64,000 nt of DNA from Cellulomonas xylanilytica (lineage in GTDB: Bacteria; Actinomycetota; Actinomycetes; Actinomycetales; Cellulomonadaceae), in contig NZ_BJUB01000009.1 of assembly GCF_007989805.1 (NCBI RefSeq), positions 186,001-250,000 on the forward strand. Direction: 5' to 3'. Of this stretch, positions 24,248 through 32,662 are shown piece by piece. A model generated the notes under the pieces. That model made no database searches. It was not told the DNA's origin and was given only the letters and a program-made list of their open reading frames with translations. Position 1 is the stretch's first letter; each line of letters opens with the position of its first letter. A program made the translations under genes and the position numbers.

Positions 24248-25420
24248 ATGAGCACCTCGGCCGAGCCGGGGCGGACATGGCCCCTGGTCGGCCGTGCCGC
24301 CGAGCTCGACGACCTCGACGACCTGCTGTCGACGGCCGCCGACGGCGTCGGCGTGACCGTCCTCCTCGAGGGTGAGGCGGGCGTCGGCAAGACCAGCCTG
24401 GTCGACGCGCTGCGTGGCTCCGCCCGCCTCCTGGACGTCGAGCTCCGCACCGCCCAGGCGACGGCCATGCGCGGCTGGCCCTTCGCGCTCCTGTCGGACG
24501 CGCTCCTCCTGCGGGCGCCCGCGGCCGCCGGTCACGGTCCCGGCAGCAGCCCCGTCCAGACCGAGCTCGCGGACCTGCTCGACGCGATGTACGCCGACCC
24601 GGCCCGCTCGCCCGCCCGGTTCGACCGGGCCGCGGAGCTGTTCGCGGCCCTGCTGCGCCGCCACGGTGACGTCCGGCCGTGGGCGCTCGTGCTCGAGGAC
24701 GTGCACGAGGCGGACGACCCGTCGCTCGCGGTGCTCCTCCGCCTGGCACGGGAGGGTGCGGTGCCGCGTGCGCTCGTCGTGCTCACCATGCGGCCGGTGC
24801 CGTACCGCCCGGAGCTGGCCGAGCTCGTCGCCGCGTGGACCCGCGCCGGCGCCCGGTACCTGGAGCTGCGGCCGCTCAACGCGCGCGCGACCGTCGAGCT
24901 GGCCGAGACCCTCGTCGGCGGACCCGTCGGGCCGTCGCTGCGGGGCACGCTCGCGACCACGGGCGGCAACCCGCGCCTGATCGCGGACGTCGTGCGCACG
25001 GCACGGTCCGCGGGTGCGCTGGTCGCCTCGGACGGCGTGCTCGACTCGACCGGCACCCGCTGGCTGACCCCGCTCGACGAGGTGGTGCGCCGCCGCGTGG
25101 AGTACCTCGGCCCCGAGGTGCTCGCCCTGCTCGGTCAGGCGTCCGTGCTCGGCACGTCGTTCGTCATCGCGGACCTCGCCTCGGTCGCCGGCGACCCGGT
25201 CGCGGACTGCTGGCGCACGCTGCGGCACGGGCTGGCGGCCGGGGTGGTGCGCGCCCGCGGTGACCGGCTCGTCTTCGGCCACGACCTGGTGCGTGAGGCC
25301 CTCTACAACGGGCTCGACCCCGAGCGCCGTCGCGCCCTGCACGCCCGCGCCGCGTGGGCCCTGCGGCAGGCGGGCGCGCCGGCCCAGATCGTCACCGGGC
25401 ACCTCGAGCGCGCGCGCTGA
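24248..25420 (+). CDS. LAL-type AAA ATPase lacking the helical and LuxR DNA-binding parts
   Basis: 390 residues. The N-terminal WPLVGRAAELDDLDDLL and Walker A GEAGVGKTSLVDAL, with ALVLEDVHEADDPSLAVLL as Walker B, match the ATPase domain of LAL regulators such as the one at 1494-4385. The open frame ends at GHLERAR*, just where the TPR-like region would begin. No helix-turn-helix follows; osmC begins 64 bp later. It may be a gene truncated in an ancestor or an ATPase that works without DNA binding. The reading frame is intact and starts with a leaderless-type promoter. Confidence 0.75.
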   Translation: MSTSAEPGRTWPLVGRAAELDDLDDLLSTAADGVGVTVLLEGEAGVGKTSLVDALRGSARLLDVELRTAQATAMRGWPFALLSDALLLRAPAAAGHGPGSSPVQTELADLLDAMYADPARSPARFDRAAELFAALLRRHGDVRPWALVLEDVHEADDPSLAVLLRLAREGAVPRALVVLTMRPVPYRPELAELVAAWTRAGARYLELRPLNARATVELAETLVGGPVGPSLRGTLATTGGNPRLIADVVRTARSAGALVASDGVLDSTGTRWLTPLDEVVRRRVEYLGPEVLALLGQASVLGTSFVIADLASVAGDPVADCWRTLRHGLAAGVVRARGDRLVFGHDLVREALYNGLDPERRRALHARAAWALRQAGAPAQIVTGHLERAR

Positions 25421-25484
25421 GCCTCCGGGTGCCTAGCGTGGTGCCTGCGGGCGTCCGCCCGTCGACCTCGACCCAAGGAGCACC

Positions 25485-25922
25485 ATGCCCACGCGCACCT
25501 CACGCACCGCCTGGAACGGGACCCTGCAGGAGGGCAGCGGCCAGGTCGAGCTCACCAGCTCCGGTGCCGCCACGTTCGACGTCTCGTTCCCGAAGCGCGC
25601 CGCGGAGAACGCCGACGGCACGACGAGCCCGGAGGAGCTGATCGCGGCAGCCCACTCCTCCTGCTTCGCCATGCAGCTGTCCGCCGTGATCGCCGAGGCC
25701 GGCGGCACCCCCGTCGCCCTCGAGGTCAGTGCCGACGTCACCCTGCGCCCCGACCCGGCGGGCGGCTTCCGCATCAGCGGCATCGCACTGACGGTCCGCG
25801 GCGAGGTCGAGGGTCTGGACGCCGACGGGTTCCGCGCCGCCGCGGAGACCGCCAAGGTCTCCTGCCCGGTGAGCAAGGCCCTGACCGGCACGGAGATCAC
25901 CCTGGACGCCTCGCTCGCCTGA
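25485..25922 (+). CDS. OsmC-family peroxiredoxin
   Basis: 145 residues with the two reactive cysteines of the OsmC/Ohr family in AAHSSCFAMQLSA and VSCPVSKALTG, and the domain start RTAWNGTLQEGSGQVELTSS. Members reduce organic hydroperoxides with thiol reductants in the cytosol. The OsmC branch is favoured by SPEELIAAAHSSCF. ATG 25485 follows AAGGAG; a TAGCGT -10-like box lies about 50 bp upstream, so the message has a short leader. A palindromic hairpin follows the stop. Confidence 0.85.
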   Translation: MPTRTSRTAWNGTLQEGSGQVELTSSGAATFDVSFPKRAAENADGTTSPEELIAAAHSSCFAMQLSAVIAEAGGTPVALEVSADVTLRPDPAGGFRISGIALTVRGEVEGLDADGFRAAAETAKVSCPVSKALTGTEITLDASLA

Positions 25923-25930
25923 CGCGGCCG

Positions 25931-25972
25931 CGTCCGCACCCGTGCCGGGCCCAGGCCCACCGGGTGCGGACG
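25931..25972. terminator. Bidirectional hairpin between osmC and the septum lipoprotein; relative of repeat family 3
   Basis: Arms CGTCCGCACCCG (25931-25942) and CGGGTGCGGACG (25961-25972) form a perfect 12-bp stem in the gap between two convergent stops. Measured from the shared core, the form is GTCCGCACCC, 20 nt, GGGTGCGGAC. This is the geometry of the palindromes around the DUF559 gene, with a paired T-to-C and A-to-G change. It can act as a terminator in both directions. Confidence 0.75.
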
Positions 25973-25985
25973 TCCAGGCGTCCGG

Positions 25986-26492
25986 TCAGCGCGCGGCGGC
26001 CGCCAGCGTGCCGGTCACCTGGCCGTCGGGCGAGTAGATGAAGCACATGATCTCGTGGTCACCCTCCGCCCAGGACTCCTGCGTGGGGAAGAACGACGCG
26101 AGCTCGAGGGTCGACTCCTCGTAGGACAGCCCGACGAAGGTGGCGAACTGCTCGTAGCAGTACGCGTCGGACGCGTCGGTGACGGCCTGGTCGCCCGGGT
26201 AGTCGCCCGCGGGCATGTCGGTCGCCGCGTAGGCCTCGCTGTCGTGCGGCTGGTCGCACGGGACGGTCGGCACCGAGGAGACCTCCGTGACCTCCTCGGT
26301 CCCCGTCTCGTTCAGGCAGTCGCCCACCTCGAGCGAGAAGACGTCGGCCTCGCTCGACTCGGTGATCTCGCCCGACGTCTCGTCGCGGACGGCCGGCTCC
26401 GCGGTGGGCTCGAGCGCGCCGCAGCCGGTCAGGGCGACGAGCGTCGCAGCCAGGAGGAGGGGGGCGGCGACGCGGGTGGTGAAGGTGCGCAT
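25986..26492 (-). CDS. Septum-formation-type lipoprotein
   Basis: 168 residues. A lipoprotein signal ends LVALTGCGAL, so Cys22-24 is the acylation site and the protein is outside on the membrane. The rest has six cysteines in the spacing FSLEVGDCLNE, VPCDQPHDSEAYA, YCYEQFATFV and IMCFIYSPDG, matching the septum-formation domain found in actinobacterial lipoproteins. That domain has been linked to cell division; the precise role is unknown. ATG 26492 is chosen; ATG 26495 directly upstream is equally possible, with AGAAG just before. Confidence 0.78.
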   Translation of the reverse strand: MRTFTTRVAAPLLLAATLVALTGCGALEPTAEPAVRDETSGEITESSEADVFSLEVGDCLNETGTEEVTEVSSVPTVPCDQPHDSEAYAATDMPAGDYPGDQAVTDASDAYCYEQFATFVGLSYEESTLELASFFPTQESWAEGDHEIMCFIYSPDGQVTGTLAAAAR

Positions 26493-26687
26493 CATCTTCT
26501 TCTCGTTCGGGGATGGCCCACCGGTCGGCGGGCCCGCGAGACAGTAGCGACCTGCACCGGCGACGCGCCCGGGCATTCCGGCATGAACCGGGTGAAACCG
26601 GGCACGGCCAGGTCGCCGCCGTCGCGACGGTGACCAGTCCTCGGTGACGCGTGCGGGACAGGCCGCGCCCGATGGGAGACTGCCCCC

Positions 26688-29687
26688 GTGGTGGCCGTGA
26701 CCGAGACCGTGGCAGGGGGCCCGTCGGGACCCGACAGCGCCGACGTCGTGCAGGCGCTGCGGTCCGCGCTGCGCGGGCACGTCGACGACAGCAGCCGGCG
26801 CCGGGCCGAGTACTCGACGGACGCGTCCAACTACCGCGTGGTCCCGCAGGTCGTCGCGTTCCCGCAGGACCCCGACGACGTGCTCGCCGCGCTCGAGGTC
26901 ACCCGCGCCCTGGGCGTCCCGCTGACCGCGCGCGGCGGAGGGACGTCGGTCGCGGGCAACGCGGTCGGCACCGGGGTCGTGCTCGACTTCTCGCGGCACG
27001 TGAACCGGATCCTCGAGATCGACCCGGACGCCCGGACCGCCCGGATCGAGCCCGGCGTCGTGATGTCGACGCTGCAGCAGGCGGCGGCCCCGCACGGCCT
27101 GCGGTTCGGCCCGGACCCGTCGACGCAGGCGCGCGCGACGCTCGGCGGCATGATCGGCAACAACGCGTGCGGCCCCCGCGCCGTCGCGTACGGGCGCACC
27201 GCGGACAACGTGCTCGCGCTCGACGTGGTGGACGGCACGGGCCGACGGTTCGAGGCGCGCTCCGGCGCCGGCGCGCTGGACGTCGTGCCGGGGCTCGACA
27301 CCCTGGTGCGCGGGCACCTCGACATCCTGCGGACCGAGCTTGGCCGGTTCGGCCGGCAGGTCTCCGGCTACTCCCTCGAGCACCTGCTGCCCGAGAAGGG
27401 CACCGACCTGGCCAAGGCGCTGGTCGGCACGGAGGGGACCGTCGTGACGCTGCTCGGGGCGACCGTGCGGCTGGTCCCCGTCGCGGCGGCGCCGGTGCTC
27501 GTCGTGCTCGGCTACCCCGACATGCCGACGGCCGCCGACGCCGTCCCCGCGCTGCTCGCCCACGCGCCGCTGGCGATCGAGGGCATGGACTCGCGGCTCG
27601 TCGACGTGGTGCGTCGGGTGCGCGGCGCCGCGGCCGTCCCTCCGCTGCCGGCCGGTGGCGGCTGGCTCATGGTCGAGGTGGGCGGCTCCGACCTCACCGA
27701 GGCGCTCGACCGCGCGCACGCGCTGGCGGCCGATGCCGGCACCGACGCGGTCGGGCTCTTCCCGCCCGGCCCGGAGGCCGCCGCGATGTGGCGGATCCGC
27801 GAGGACGGCGCCGGGCTGGGCGGCCGCACCCCGTCGGGCGAGCAGGCGTGGCCCGGGTTCGAGGACTCGGCCGTGCCGCCCGAGCGGTTGGGCGCCTACC
27901 TGCGCGAGCTCGAGGCGCTCATGGCGTCGCACCAGGTCGACGGCCTCGCGTACGGGCACTTCGGCGACGGGTGCGTGCACCTGCGCCTCGACATCCCGCT
28001 GGAGCGCTCCGGCACACCGCTGCGCGCGTTCATGACCGACGCGGCGACGCTCGTCGCCTCGCACGGCGGCTCCCTGTCCGGCGAGCACGGCGACGGTCGC
28101 GCCCGCTCCGAGCTGCTCCCGGTCATGTACTCGCCGAAGGCGATCGACCTGTTCGGCGCCTTCAAGGACCTCCTGGACCCGCGCGACCTGCTCAACCCCG
28201 GCGTCCTGGTCCGCCCGAACGCCCTGGACGCGGACCTGCGCCGGCCGTGGGCGCGCCCGCTGCTGGCCGACGGTCACGGCTTCTCGTTCGCGCACGACGC
28301 GGGCGACCTGACGACGGCGGTGCACCGCTGCGTCGGGGTCGGCCGGTGCCGCGCCGACACCTCCGCGGCCGGCGGGTTCATGTGCCCGTCGTACCTGGCG
28401 ACGAAGGACGAGAAGGACTCCACCCGCGGTCGGGCGCGCGTCCTGCAGGAGCTGGCGAACGGCACGCTCGTGCAAGGTGGCTGGTCGTCGCCGGAGGTGC
28501 ACGAGTCCCTCGACCTGTGCCTGTCCTGCAAGGCGTGCTCGTCGGACTGCCCCGCGGGTGTCGACATGGCTCAGTACAAGTCCGAGGTGCTGCACCGTAC
28601 ATACCGCGGGAGGCTGCGCCCGCCGTCCCACTACGCCCTCGGCTGGCTGCCCCGCTGGGCCCGCCTCATCACCGGCGTCCCCGGCCTCGCCGCGCTGACG
28701 AACGCGGTGCTCGGCGTCCCCCCCGTGGCTCGCGCGGTGCTGGCCGGCGGCGGCATGGACACGCGTCGTCAGATGGTGACCTTCGCGCGCACGCCGTTCC
28801 GTGCCTGGGTCCGCGGCGCCGGCCGCGGGAACGTGACCCTCACCCGCAACGTCCGCGGGAGCGAGCGTCGGGACGACCAGCTCCGCGGACGCAACGAGGT
28901 CGAAGGCGTGCGGGAGGTGGGTTCCGGGGGGCGCAGGCCGCAGGTCGTGCTCTGGACCGACTCGTTCTCCGACACCCTCGCGCCGTCGGTCGCGCGGGCG
29001 GCCGTCGCGGTGCTCACCGACGCCGGCTACGAGGTGCTCGTCCCGCAGGACGACGCCTGCTGCGGGCTCACCTGGATCAGCACCGGCCAGCTGGACGGCG
29101 CCAAGAAGCAGCTGACCCACCTGCTGGGCGTGCTCGGGCCGTTCGCGGTCAACGGGATCCCGATCGTCGGGCTGGAGCCGTCGTGCACCGCGGTACTTCG
29201 CTCCGACCTGCAGGACCTGCTGCCCGACGACCCCCGTGCCGTCGCGGTCGCCCGCGAGACCCGGACCCTGGCGGAGCTGCTCACCGCGCCCGCCCCCATC
29301 GGCCCCGGCGACCGCTGGCAGGTCCCGGACCTCTCCGACGTGACCGCGGTCGTGCAGCCGCACTGCCACCACCACTCCGTCATGACCTTCACCGCCGACC
29401 GCCGGCTGCTCACCGACGCGGGGGCGCAGTTCTCGGCGCTCGCGGGCTGCTGCGGGCTGGCCGGCAACTTCGGCATGGAGAAGGGCCACTACGACGTGTC
29501 GGTGGCGGTCGCGGAGAACGCCCTGCTCCCGGCGCTGCGCGACGCCGCTCCGGGCGACATCTACCTGGCGGACGGCTTCTCGTGCCGGACGCAGGCGGAC
29601 CACCTGGCCGACGTGCAGGGCGTGCACCTGGCCGAGCTGCTGGCGGCGCACCTGCCCACCCGCCGCGCGATCCAGGAACCCGCCTAG
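26688..29687 (+). CDS. FAD- and Fe-S-binding dehydrogenase (D-lactate / 2-hydroxyacid type)
   Basis: 999 residues with two halves. The first is a VAO/PCMH flavoprotein: LTARGGGTSVAGNAVGTG and ATLGGMIGNNACGP bind FAD, and FGDGCVHLRLDIP belongs to the substrate half. The second is GlpC/CCG-like: CVGVGRCR and CLSCKACSSDCPAG bind two 4Fe-4S clusters, and DDACCGLTW and CCGLAGNFGMEKG are cysteine-rich CCG domains. Fusions of this kind oxidise D-2-hydroxyacids and pass electrons to quinones. The exact substrate is unknown. GTG 26688 has GAGACT six bases upstream. The TAG stop is part of the next gene's -10 box. Confidence 0.88.
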   Translation: MVAVTETVAGGPSGPDSADVVQALRSALRGHVDDSSRRRAEYSTDASNYRVVPQVVAFPQDPDDVLAALEVTRALGVPLTARGGGTSVAGNAVGTGVVLDFSRHVNRILEIDPDARTARIEPGVVMSTLQQAAAPHGLRFGPDPSTQARATLGGMIGNNACGPRAVAYGRTADNVLALDVVDGTGRRFEARSGAGALDVVPGLDTLVRGHLDILRTELGRFGRQVSGYSLEHLLPEKGTDLAKALVGTEGTVVTLLGATVRLVPVAAAPVLVVLGYPDMPTAADAVPALLAHAPLAIEGMDSRLVDVVRRVRGAAAVPPLPAGGGWLMVEVGGSDLTEALDRAHALAADAGTDAVGLFPPGPEAAAMWRIREDGAGLGGRTPSGEQAWPGFEDSAVPPERLGAYLRELEALMASHQVDGLAYGHFGDGCVHLRLDIPLERSGTPLRAFMTDAATLVASHGGSLSGEHGDGRARSELLPVMYSPKAIDLFGAFKDLLDPRDLLNPGVLVRPNALDADLRRPWARPLLADGHGFSFAHDAGDLTTAVHRCVGVGRCRADTSAAGGFMCPSYLATKDEKDSTRGRARVLQELANGTLVQGGWSSPEVHESLDLCLSCKACSSDCPAGVDMAQYKSEVLHRTYRGRLRPPSHYALGWLPRWARLITGVPGLAALTNAVLGVPPVARAVLAGGGMDTRRQMVTFARTPFRAWVRGAGRGNVTLTRNVRGSERRDDQLRGRNEVEGVREVGSGGRRPQVVLWTDSFSDTLAPSVARAAVAVLTDAGYEVLVPQDDACCGLTWISTGQLDGAKKQLTHLLGVLGPFAVNGIPIVGLEPSCTAVLRSDLQDLLPDDPRAVAVARETRTLAELLTAPAPIGPGDRWQVPDLSDVTAVVQPHCHHHSVMTFTADRRLLTDAGAQFSALAGCCGLAGNFGMEKGHYDVSVAVAENALLPALRDAAPGDIYLADGFSCRTQADHLADVQGVHLAELLAAHLPTRRAIQEPA

Positions 29688-29690
29688 GCT
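29685..29690 (+). promoter_or_regulatory. -10 box TAGGCT overlapping the dehydrogenase stop codon
   Basis: The first three bases are the TAG stop of the upstream gene, and the hexamer ends six bases before ATG 29697. One sequence thus serves as stop codon and leaderless promoter. Promoter activity is inferred. Confidence 0.5.
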
Positions 29691-29696
29691 GGCCGC

Positions 29697-29996
29697 ATGC
29701 TCGTCGCCTTCTCCGTCGCCCCGCTCGGTGCGGGCGAGTCCGTGACCGCCGCCGTCGCCGATGCCGTGCGCGTCGTCCGCGAGTCCGGGCTCCCCAACCG
29801 CACCGACTCCATGTTCACCACGATCGAGGGGGAGTGGGACGAGGTGATGGACGTCGTGAAGCGCGCGACCGAAGCCGTCGGCCGGCACGGCAACCGGGTC
29901 AGCCTGGTGCTCAAGGCCGACATCCGCCCCGGTCACGCGGGTGAGCTGACGGGCAAGGTCGAGCGGGTCGAGGCGGCGCTGACCTCGTTCGAGTGA
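29697..29996 (+). CDS. Thiamine-binding protein (MTH1187/DUF77 family)
   Basis: 99 residues, the full size of the family. [20 protein letters not shown] and [19 protein letters not shown] match the ferredoxin-like fold of MTH1187/YkoF-type proteins, which bind thiamine or its precursors and often associate with thiamine transport. It is soluble and likely oligomeric. No thiamine genes lie nearby. The start ATG is fixed by family length and by the TAGGCT box just before it. Confidence 0.85.
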   Translation: MLVAFSVAPLGAGESVTAAVADAVRVVRESGLPNRTDSMFTTIEGEWDEVMDVVKRATEAVGRHGNRVSLVLKADIRPGHAGELTGKVERVEAALTSFE

Positions 29997-30148
29997 TGTG
30001 ACCGATCTCGTACGGGCACGCCGCACCGACGGGCTGACGGGCTGACCGTGCTGTGGGACAGTGTGGTCGCACGCGTGCCGGTCGGGGTGCGCGGGCGGAC
30101 GCACGGGACACGCAGCTGGCGGCGGCGTGCCCAGGAAGGCCGGGACTG

Positions 30149-31687
30149 ATGCCTCTCTTCGAGCTCGACGACGGCCGCCCGCGCCTCGTCCAGCCGATGC
30201 AGCCCCTGACCGGATCGTTCGCCCAGGAGTGCGCCTCGCTCCTCAGCCACCACCTCGCCGCGATCGCCGGCGAGCCGCTCTTCGCGGTCCGCTCCCGCAC
30301 CAACGCACCCGACCACGCCGACCTGCCCGAGCTGCTGGCCCTGGACGCCACGGGCCGCCCGGTCGTGGTCGACGTCGTGCAGGTGGTCGACGACGACGCG
30401 GTCATCTCGGCGCTGCGGCACGCCGGTGCGGCCGCCCGGATGACGACGACGGACCTGGCACGCGCCTACCACCCGGACCCGAGCCGGTTCGCGGTCGACT
30501 ACGCGGCGTTCCGCGAGCAGGCCGCCTTCGGCACGCAGTCCAGCCGGCGCGAGGGCGTCCGTCTCGTGCTGCTCTGCTCCGAGGTCGCCGCCGAGGCCGG
30601 CGACACGCTCGGCTTCCTGCGCGGTCCCGGCCGGCACGTCGACGTGCTGCAGGTCGGCGTGGTGCGGGGTGTGGACGACCGGCGGCTCCTGGACGTCTCC
30701 CCGCTGGCCACGCACGAGGGTGCGCGCCGCTCCGTCGAGCCCACCGCGCTGCGGCTGGTCCGGTCGAGCGAGGGTTTCGCCGGGGGCGGGCAGTACGAGC
30801 CGCACGTCCCGACGACGCCCCACGTCCGCACGCCCGCCACCGGTGAGCTGCGCGCCGTGACACCTCCCATGGCGACGCCTGCGGTGCCCGCGCCGACCCC
30901 GCTGCGCGCACCCACGACCGCACCGATCCCGCAGGTCGGCCCGAAGCAGCCCCAGCGGCCGACCCCGGCGCCCCAGCCGGCCCCCGAGCCGGCGCCCGTC
31001 CTGCAGCAGCCGGTGGTGGACAAGCCGAAGCTGTCGTCGTCGACCGTGCAGGAGGCGCCCACCACGCTGACCCCCGTGGTCGGGCTGCGGTCCGCCGCCG
31101 ACCAGGTGGTGCCGCGCACCCCGCCGCGCGAGCGCGGCGAGCCGGTGAACGGCCCGCGCCCGTTCGCGCCGCTGCCGGCACCGCTGCCCATCTCGTCGAG
31201 CTTCCCGACGACGAGCACGCCCGCGTCGCAGAGCCCGCCGACCCGGCCCGCGCCGCAGAACCCGCCCGCCCTGCAGAACCCGGCCCCGCCGCAGAGCCCG
31301 GTCGCTCCGCAGAACCCGGCCCCGCCGCAGAGCCCGCCCGCGGCGCAGCGGCCGGCCGGGCACGAGTCGACCAAGGAGCTCGCCCCGATCCGCGAGTCGT
31401 GGCCGGACGGCGCCCCCCGGCCCCTGCCCGAGCTGGCGACGCTGGCCAAGAGCCGCCGCGCGATCACCACCCTCGTCTGGGTCCGCGAGCGCCGAGGCCA
31501 GCGCCTGCTCGCGATGCTGCGCACGGACGGGCTCATCGAGCTGCCGACGGGAGAGCTGCACGCCGACCCCGACGACGCCGCCTCGGCGGCGGTGTCGGCG
31601 GAGAACCCGGTCGACGGCTGGCGCGCCTGGCGGCTCGGCGAGGGCGGGCCGACGCTCGCCGAGGCGACGGGCATCCTGCGTCCCTGA
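30149..31687 (+). CDS. RAMA-like domain protein with degenerate nuclease-like N-domain
   Basis: 512 residues, soluble. Residues about 15-215 hold a fold like the DUF91/NucS nucleases: DLPELLALDATGRPVVVDVV has the usual leading acid and beta strand, but the ExK of the PD-(D/E)XK site is replaced by DVV, so catalysis is unlikely. Residues about 240-420 are a Pro-rich linker with repeated QNPAPPQSP. The last 70 residues (RTDGLIELPTGELHADPDDA, later ENPVDGWRAWRL) resemble the RAMA domain, which is thought to bind modified DNA. ATG 30149 follows AGGAAGG. It converges with the hydrolase gene three bases away. The domain calls are by eye. Confidence 0.5.
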   Translation: MPLFELDDGRPRLVQPMQPLTGSFAQECASLLSHHLAAIAGEPLFAVRSRTNAPDHADLPELLALDATGRPVVVDVVQVVDDDAVISALRHAGAAARMTTTDLARAYHPDPSRFAVDYAAFREQAAFGTQSSRREGVRLVLLCSEVAAEAGDTLGFLRGPGRHVDVLQVGVVRGVDDRRLLDVSPLATHEGARRSVEPTALRLVRSSEGFAGGGQYEPHVPTTPHVRTPATGELRAVTPPMATPAVPAPTPLRAPTTAPIPQVGPKQPQRPTPAPQPAPEPAPVLQQPVVDKPKLSSSTVQEAPTTLTPVVGLRSAADQVVPRTPPRERGEPVNGPRPFAPLPAPLPISSSFPTTSTPASQSPPTRPAPQNPPALQNPAPPQSPVAPQNPAPPQSPPAAQRPAGHESTKELAPIRESWPDGAPRPLPELATLAKSRRAITTLVWVRERRGQRLLAMLRTDGLIELPTGELHADPDDAASAAVSAENPVDGWRAWRLGEGGPTLAEATGILRP

Positions 31688-31690
31688 GGG

Positions 31691-32662
31691 TCAGTCCCAG
31701 CCGTACGCCGACGACCAGCGGTCGATCTCCGCGTAGAACCGGTCGCGCACGGGCCGGGGGGACAGCGCGAGGTCGTGCAGCCCGTCGCGGATGCGGACGA
31801 CGGTCACGCGCGACCCCAGCTGGACCGCGCGTCGCGCCAGCAGCTCGACGTCGAGGACCACGTCCGCGTGCCGCATGTCCTCGCTCCACCGCGGGCTGAT
31901 GACGGTCCTGCTCGACGCGCACATGAGGATCGGCGCCTCGATGCTGAGCCCGCGGGCCACCCGGGCGTGCCCGAACATGATGGCCTGCAGCCAGCCGGCC
32001 CGGACGGGGAACGAGGGGGTCGGCCGCCAGGTGGCGTCGTAGGTCCACTCGCCGCCGCTCGCGCTGCTCAGGGTGCGGGCGTAGTAGCCGGGGTCGATGT
32101 TGGGCAGCGGGGCCTTGGGCTGGAACCGGGCGATGCGGGCGATCGCGGGAGCGCTGATGTGCCGGACCACCGACGACCCCTGCAGCTCCAGCCAGGGGCT
32201 GTTGAGCACCAGGCCGCTGAGCTCCGCGGGGTGGCGGTTGGCCCAGAGGGCCGCGACGAGCCCACCCGTGGAGTGCCCCATGACCATGATCCGGGCGCGC
32301 GCGCCGAGGTCACCGGTGATGACGTCGAGCGACGCCTCGATCTCCTCGTCGTACGTCTCCAGCCGGTCGACGTACCCGGGCGTCTGGCCCGGTCGCAGGC
32401 TGCGGCCGTACTTGCGCAGGTCGAGCGCGTAGAACGCGGCCCCGCGCGCGTGCCAGTACTCGGCGAGCCCGGTCTGGAAGAAGTAGTCGGACCAGCCGTG
32501 GATGTAGAGGATCGCGCGCGACGGCCGCAGCGGCTCGGCGCTCGCGGGTGCGTACCGGACGAGGCTCGCGACGACGTCGCCCTCGTCGTCGGGCTGCAGC
32601 ACGAGCGTCCGGACCCGGTAGTCGGGCCCGAGGATGTCGTCCGCCCACTCCTCGCCGGTCAA
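31691..32662 (-). CDS. Alpha/beta-hydrolase (serine lipase/esterase type)
   Basis: 323 residues. The oxyanion region is ILYIHGWSDYFFQTGLAEYW, the nucleophile elbow GHSTGG (serine in MVMGHSTGGLVAAL), the catalytic Asp probably lies in a later strand, and the His in IRDGLHDLALS. This fits serine hydrolases acting on lipids or monoglycerides. It has no signal peptide. The start is TTG 32662, forming TTGA with the stop of the upstream oxidoreductase; no closer in-frame ATG or GTG suits the fold, so translational coupling is likely. Substrate unknown. Confidence 0.75.
   Translation of the reverse strand: MTGEEWADDILGPDYRVRTLVLQPDDEGDVVASLVRYAPASAEPLRPSRAILYIHGWSDYFFQTGLAEYWHARGAAFYALDLRKYGRSLRPGQTPGYVDRLETYDEEIEASLDVITGDLGARARIMVMGHSTGGLVAALWANRHPAELSGLVLNSPWLELQGSSVVRHISAPAIARIARFQPKAPLPNIDPGYYARTLSSASGGEWTYDATWRPTPSFPVRAGWLQAIMFGHARVARGLSIEAPILMCASSRTVISPRWSEDMRHADVVLDVELLARRAVQLGSRVTVVRIRDGLHDLALSPRPVRDRFYAEIDRWSSAYGWD

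Noticed and set aside
25986-30104. A long minus-strand frame running from the lipoprotein through the dehydrogenase gene
   Set aside because: Only its last 168 residues are a real protein, with a lipobox and septum-formation domain. The rest is the reversed image of the FAD/Fe-S dehydrogenase.
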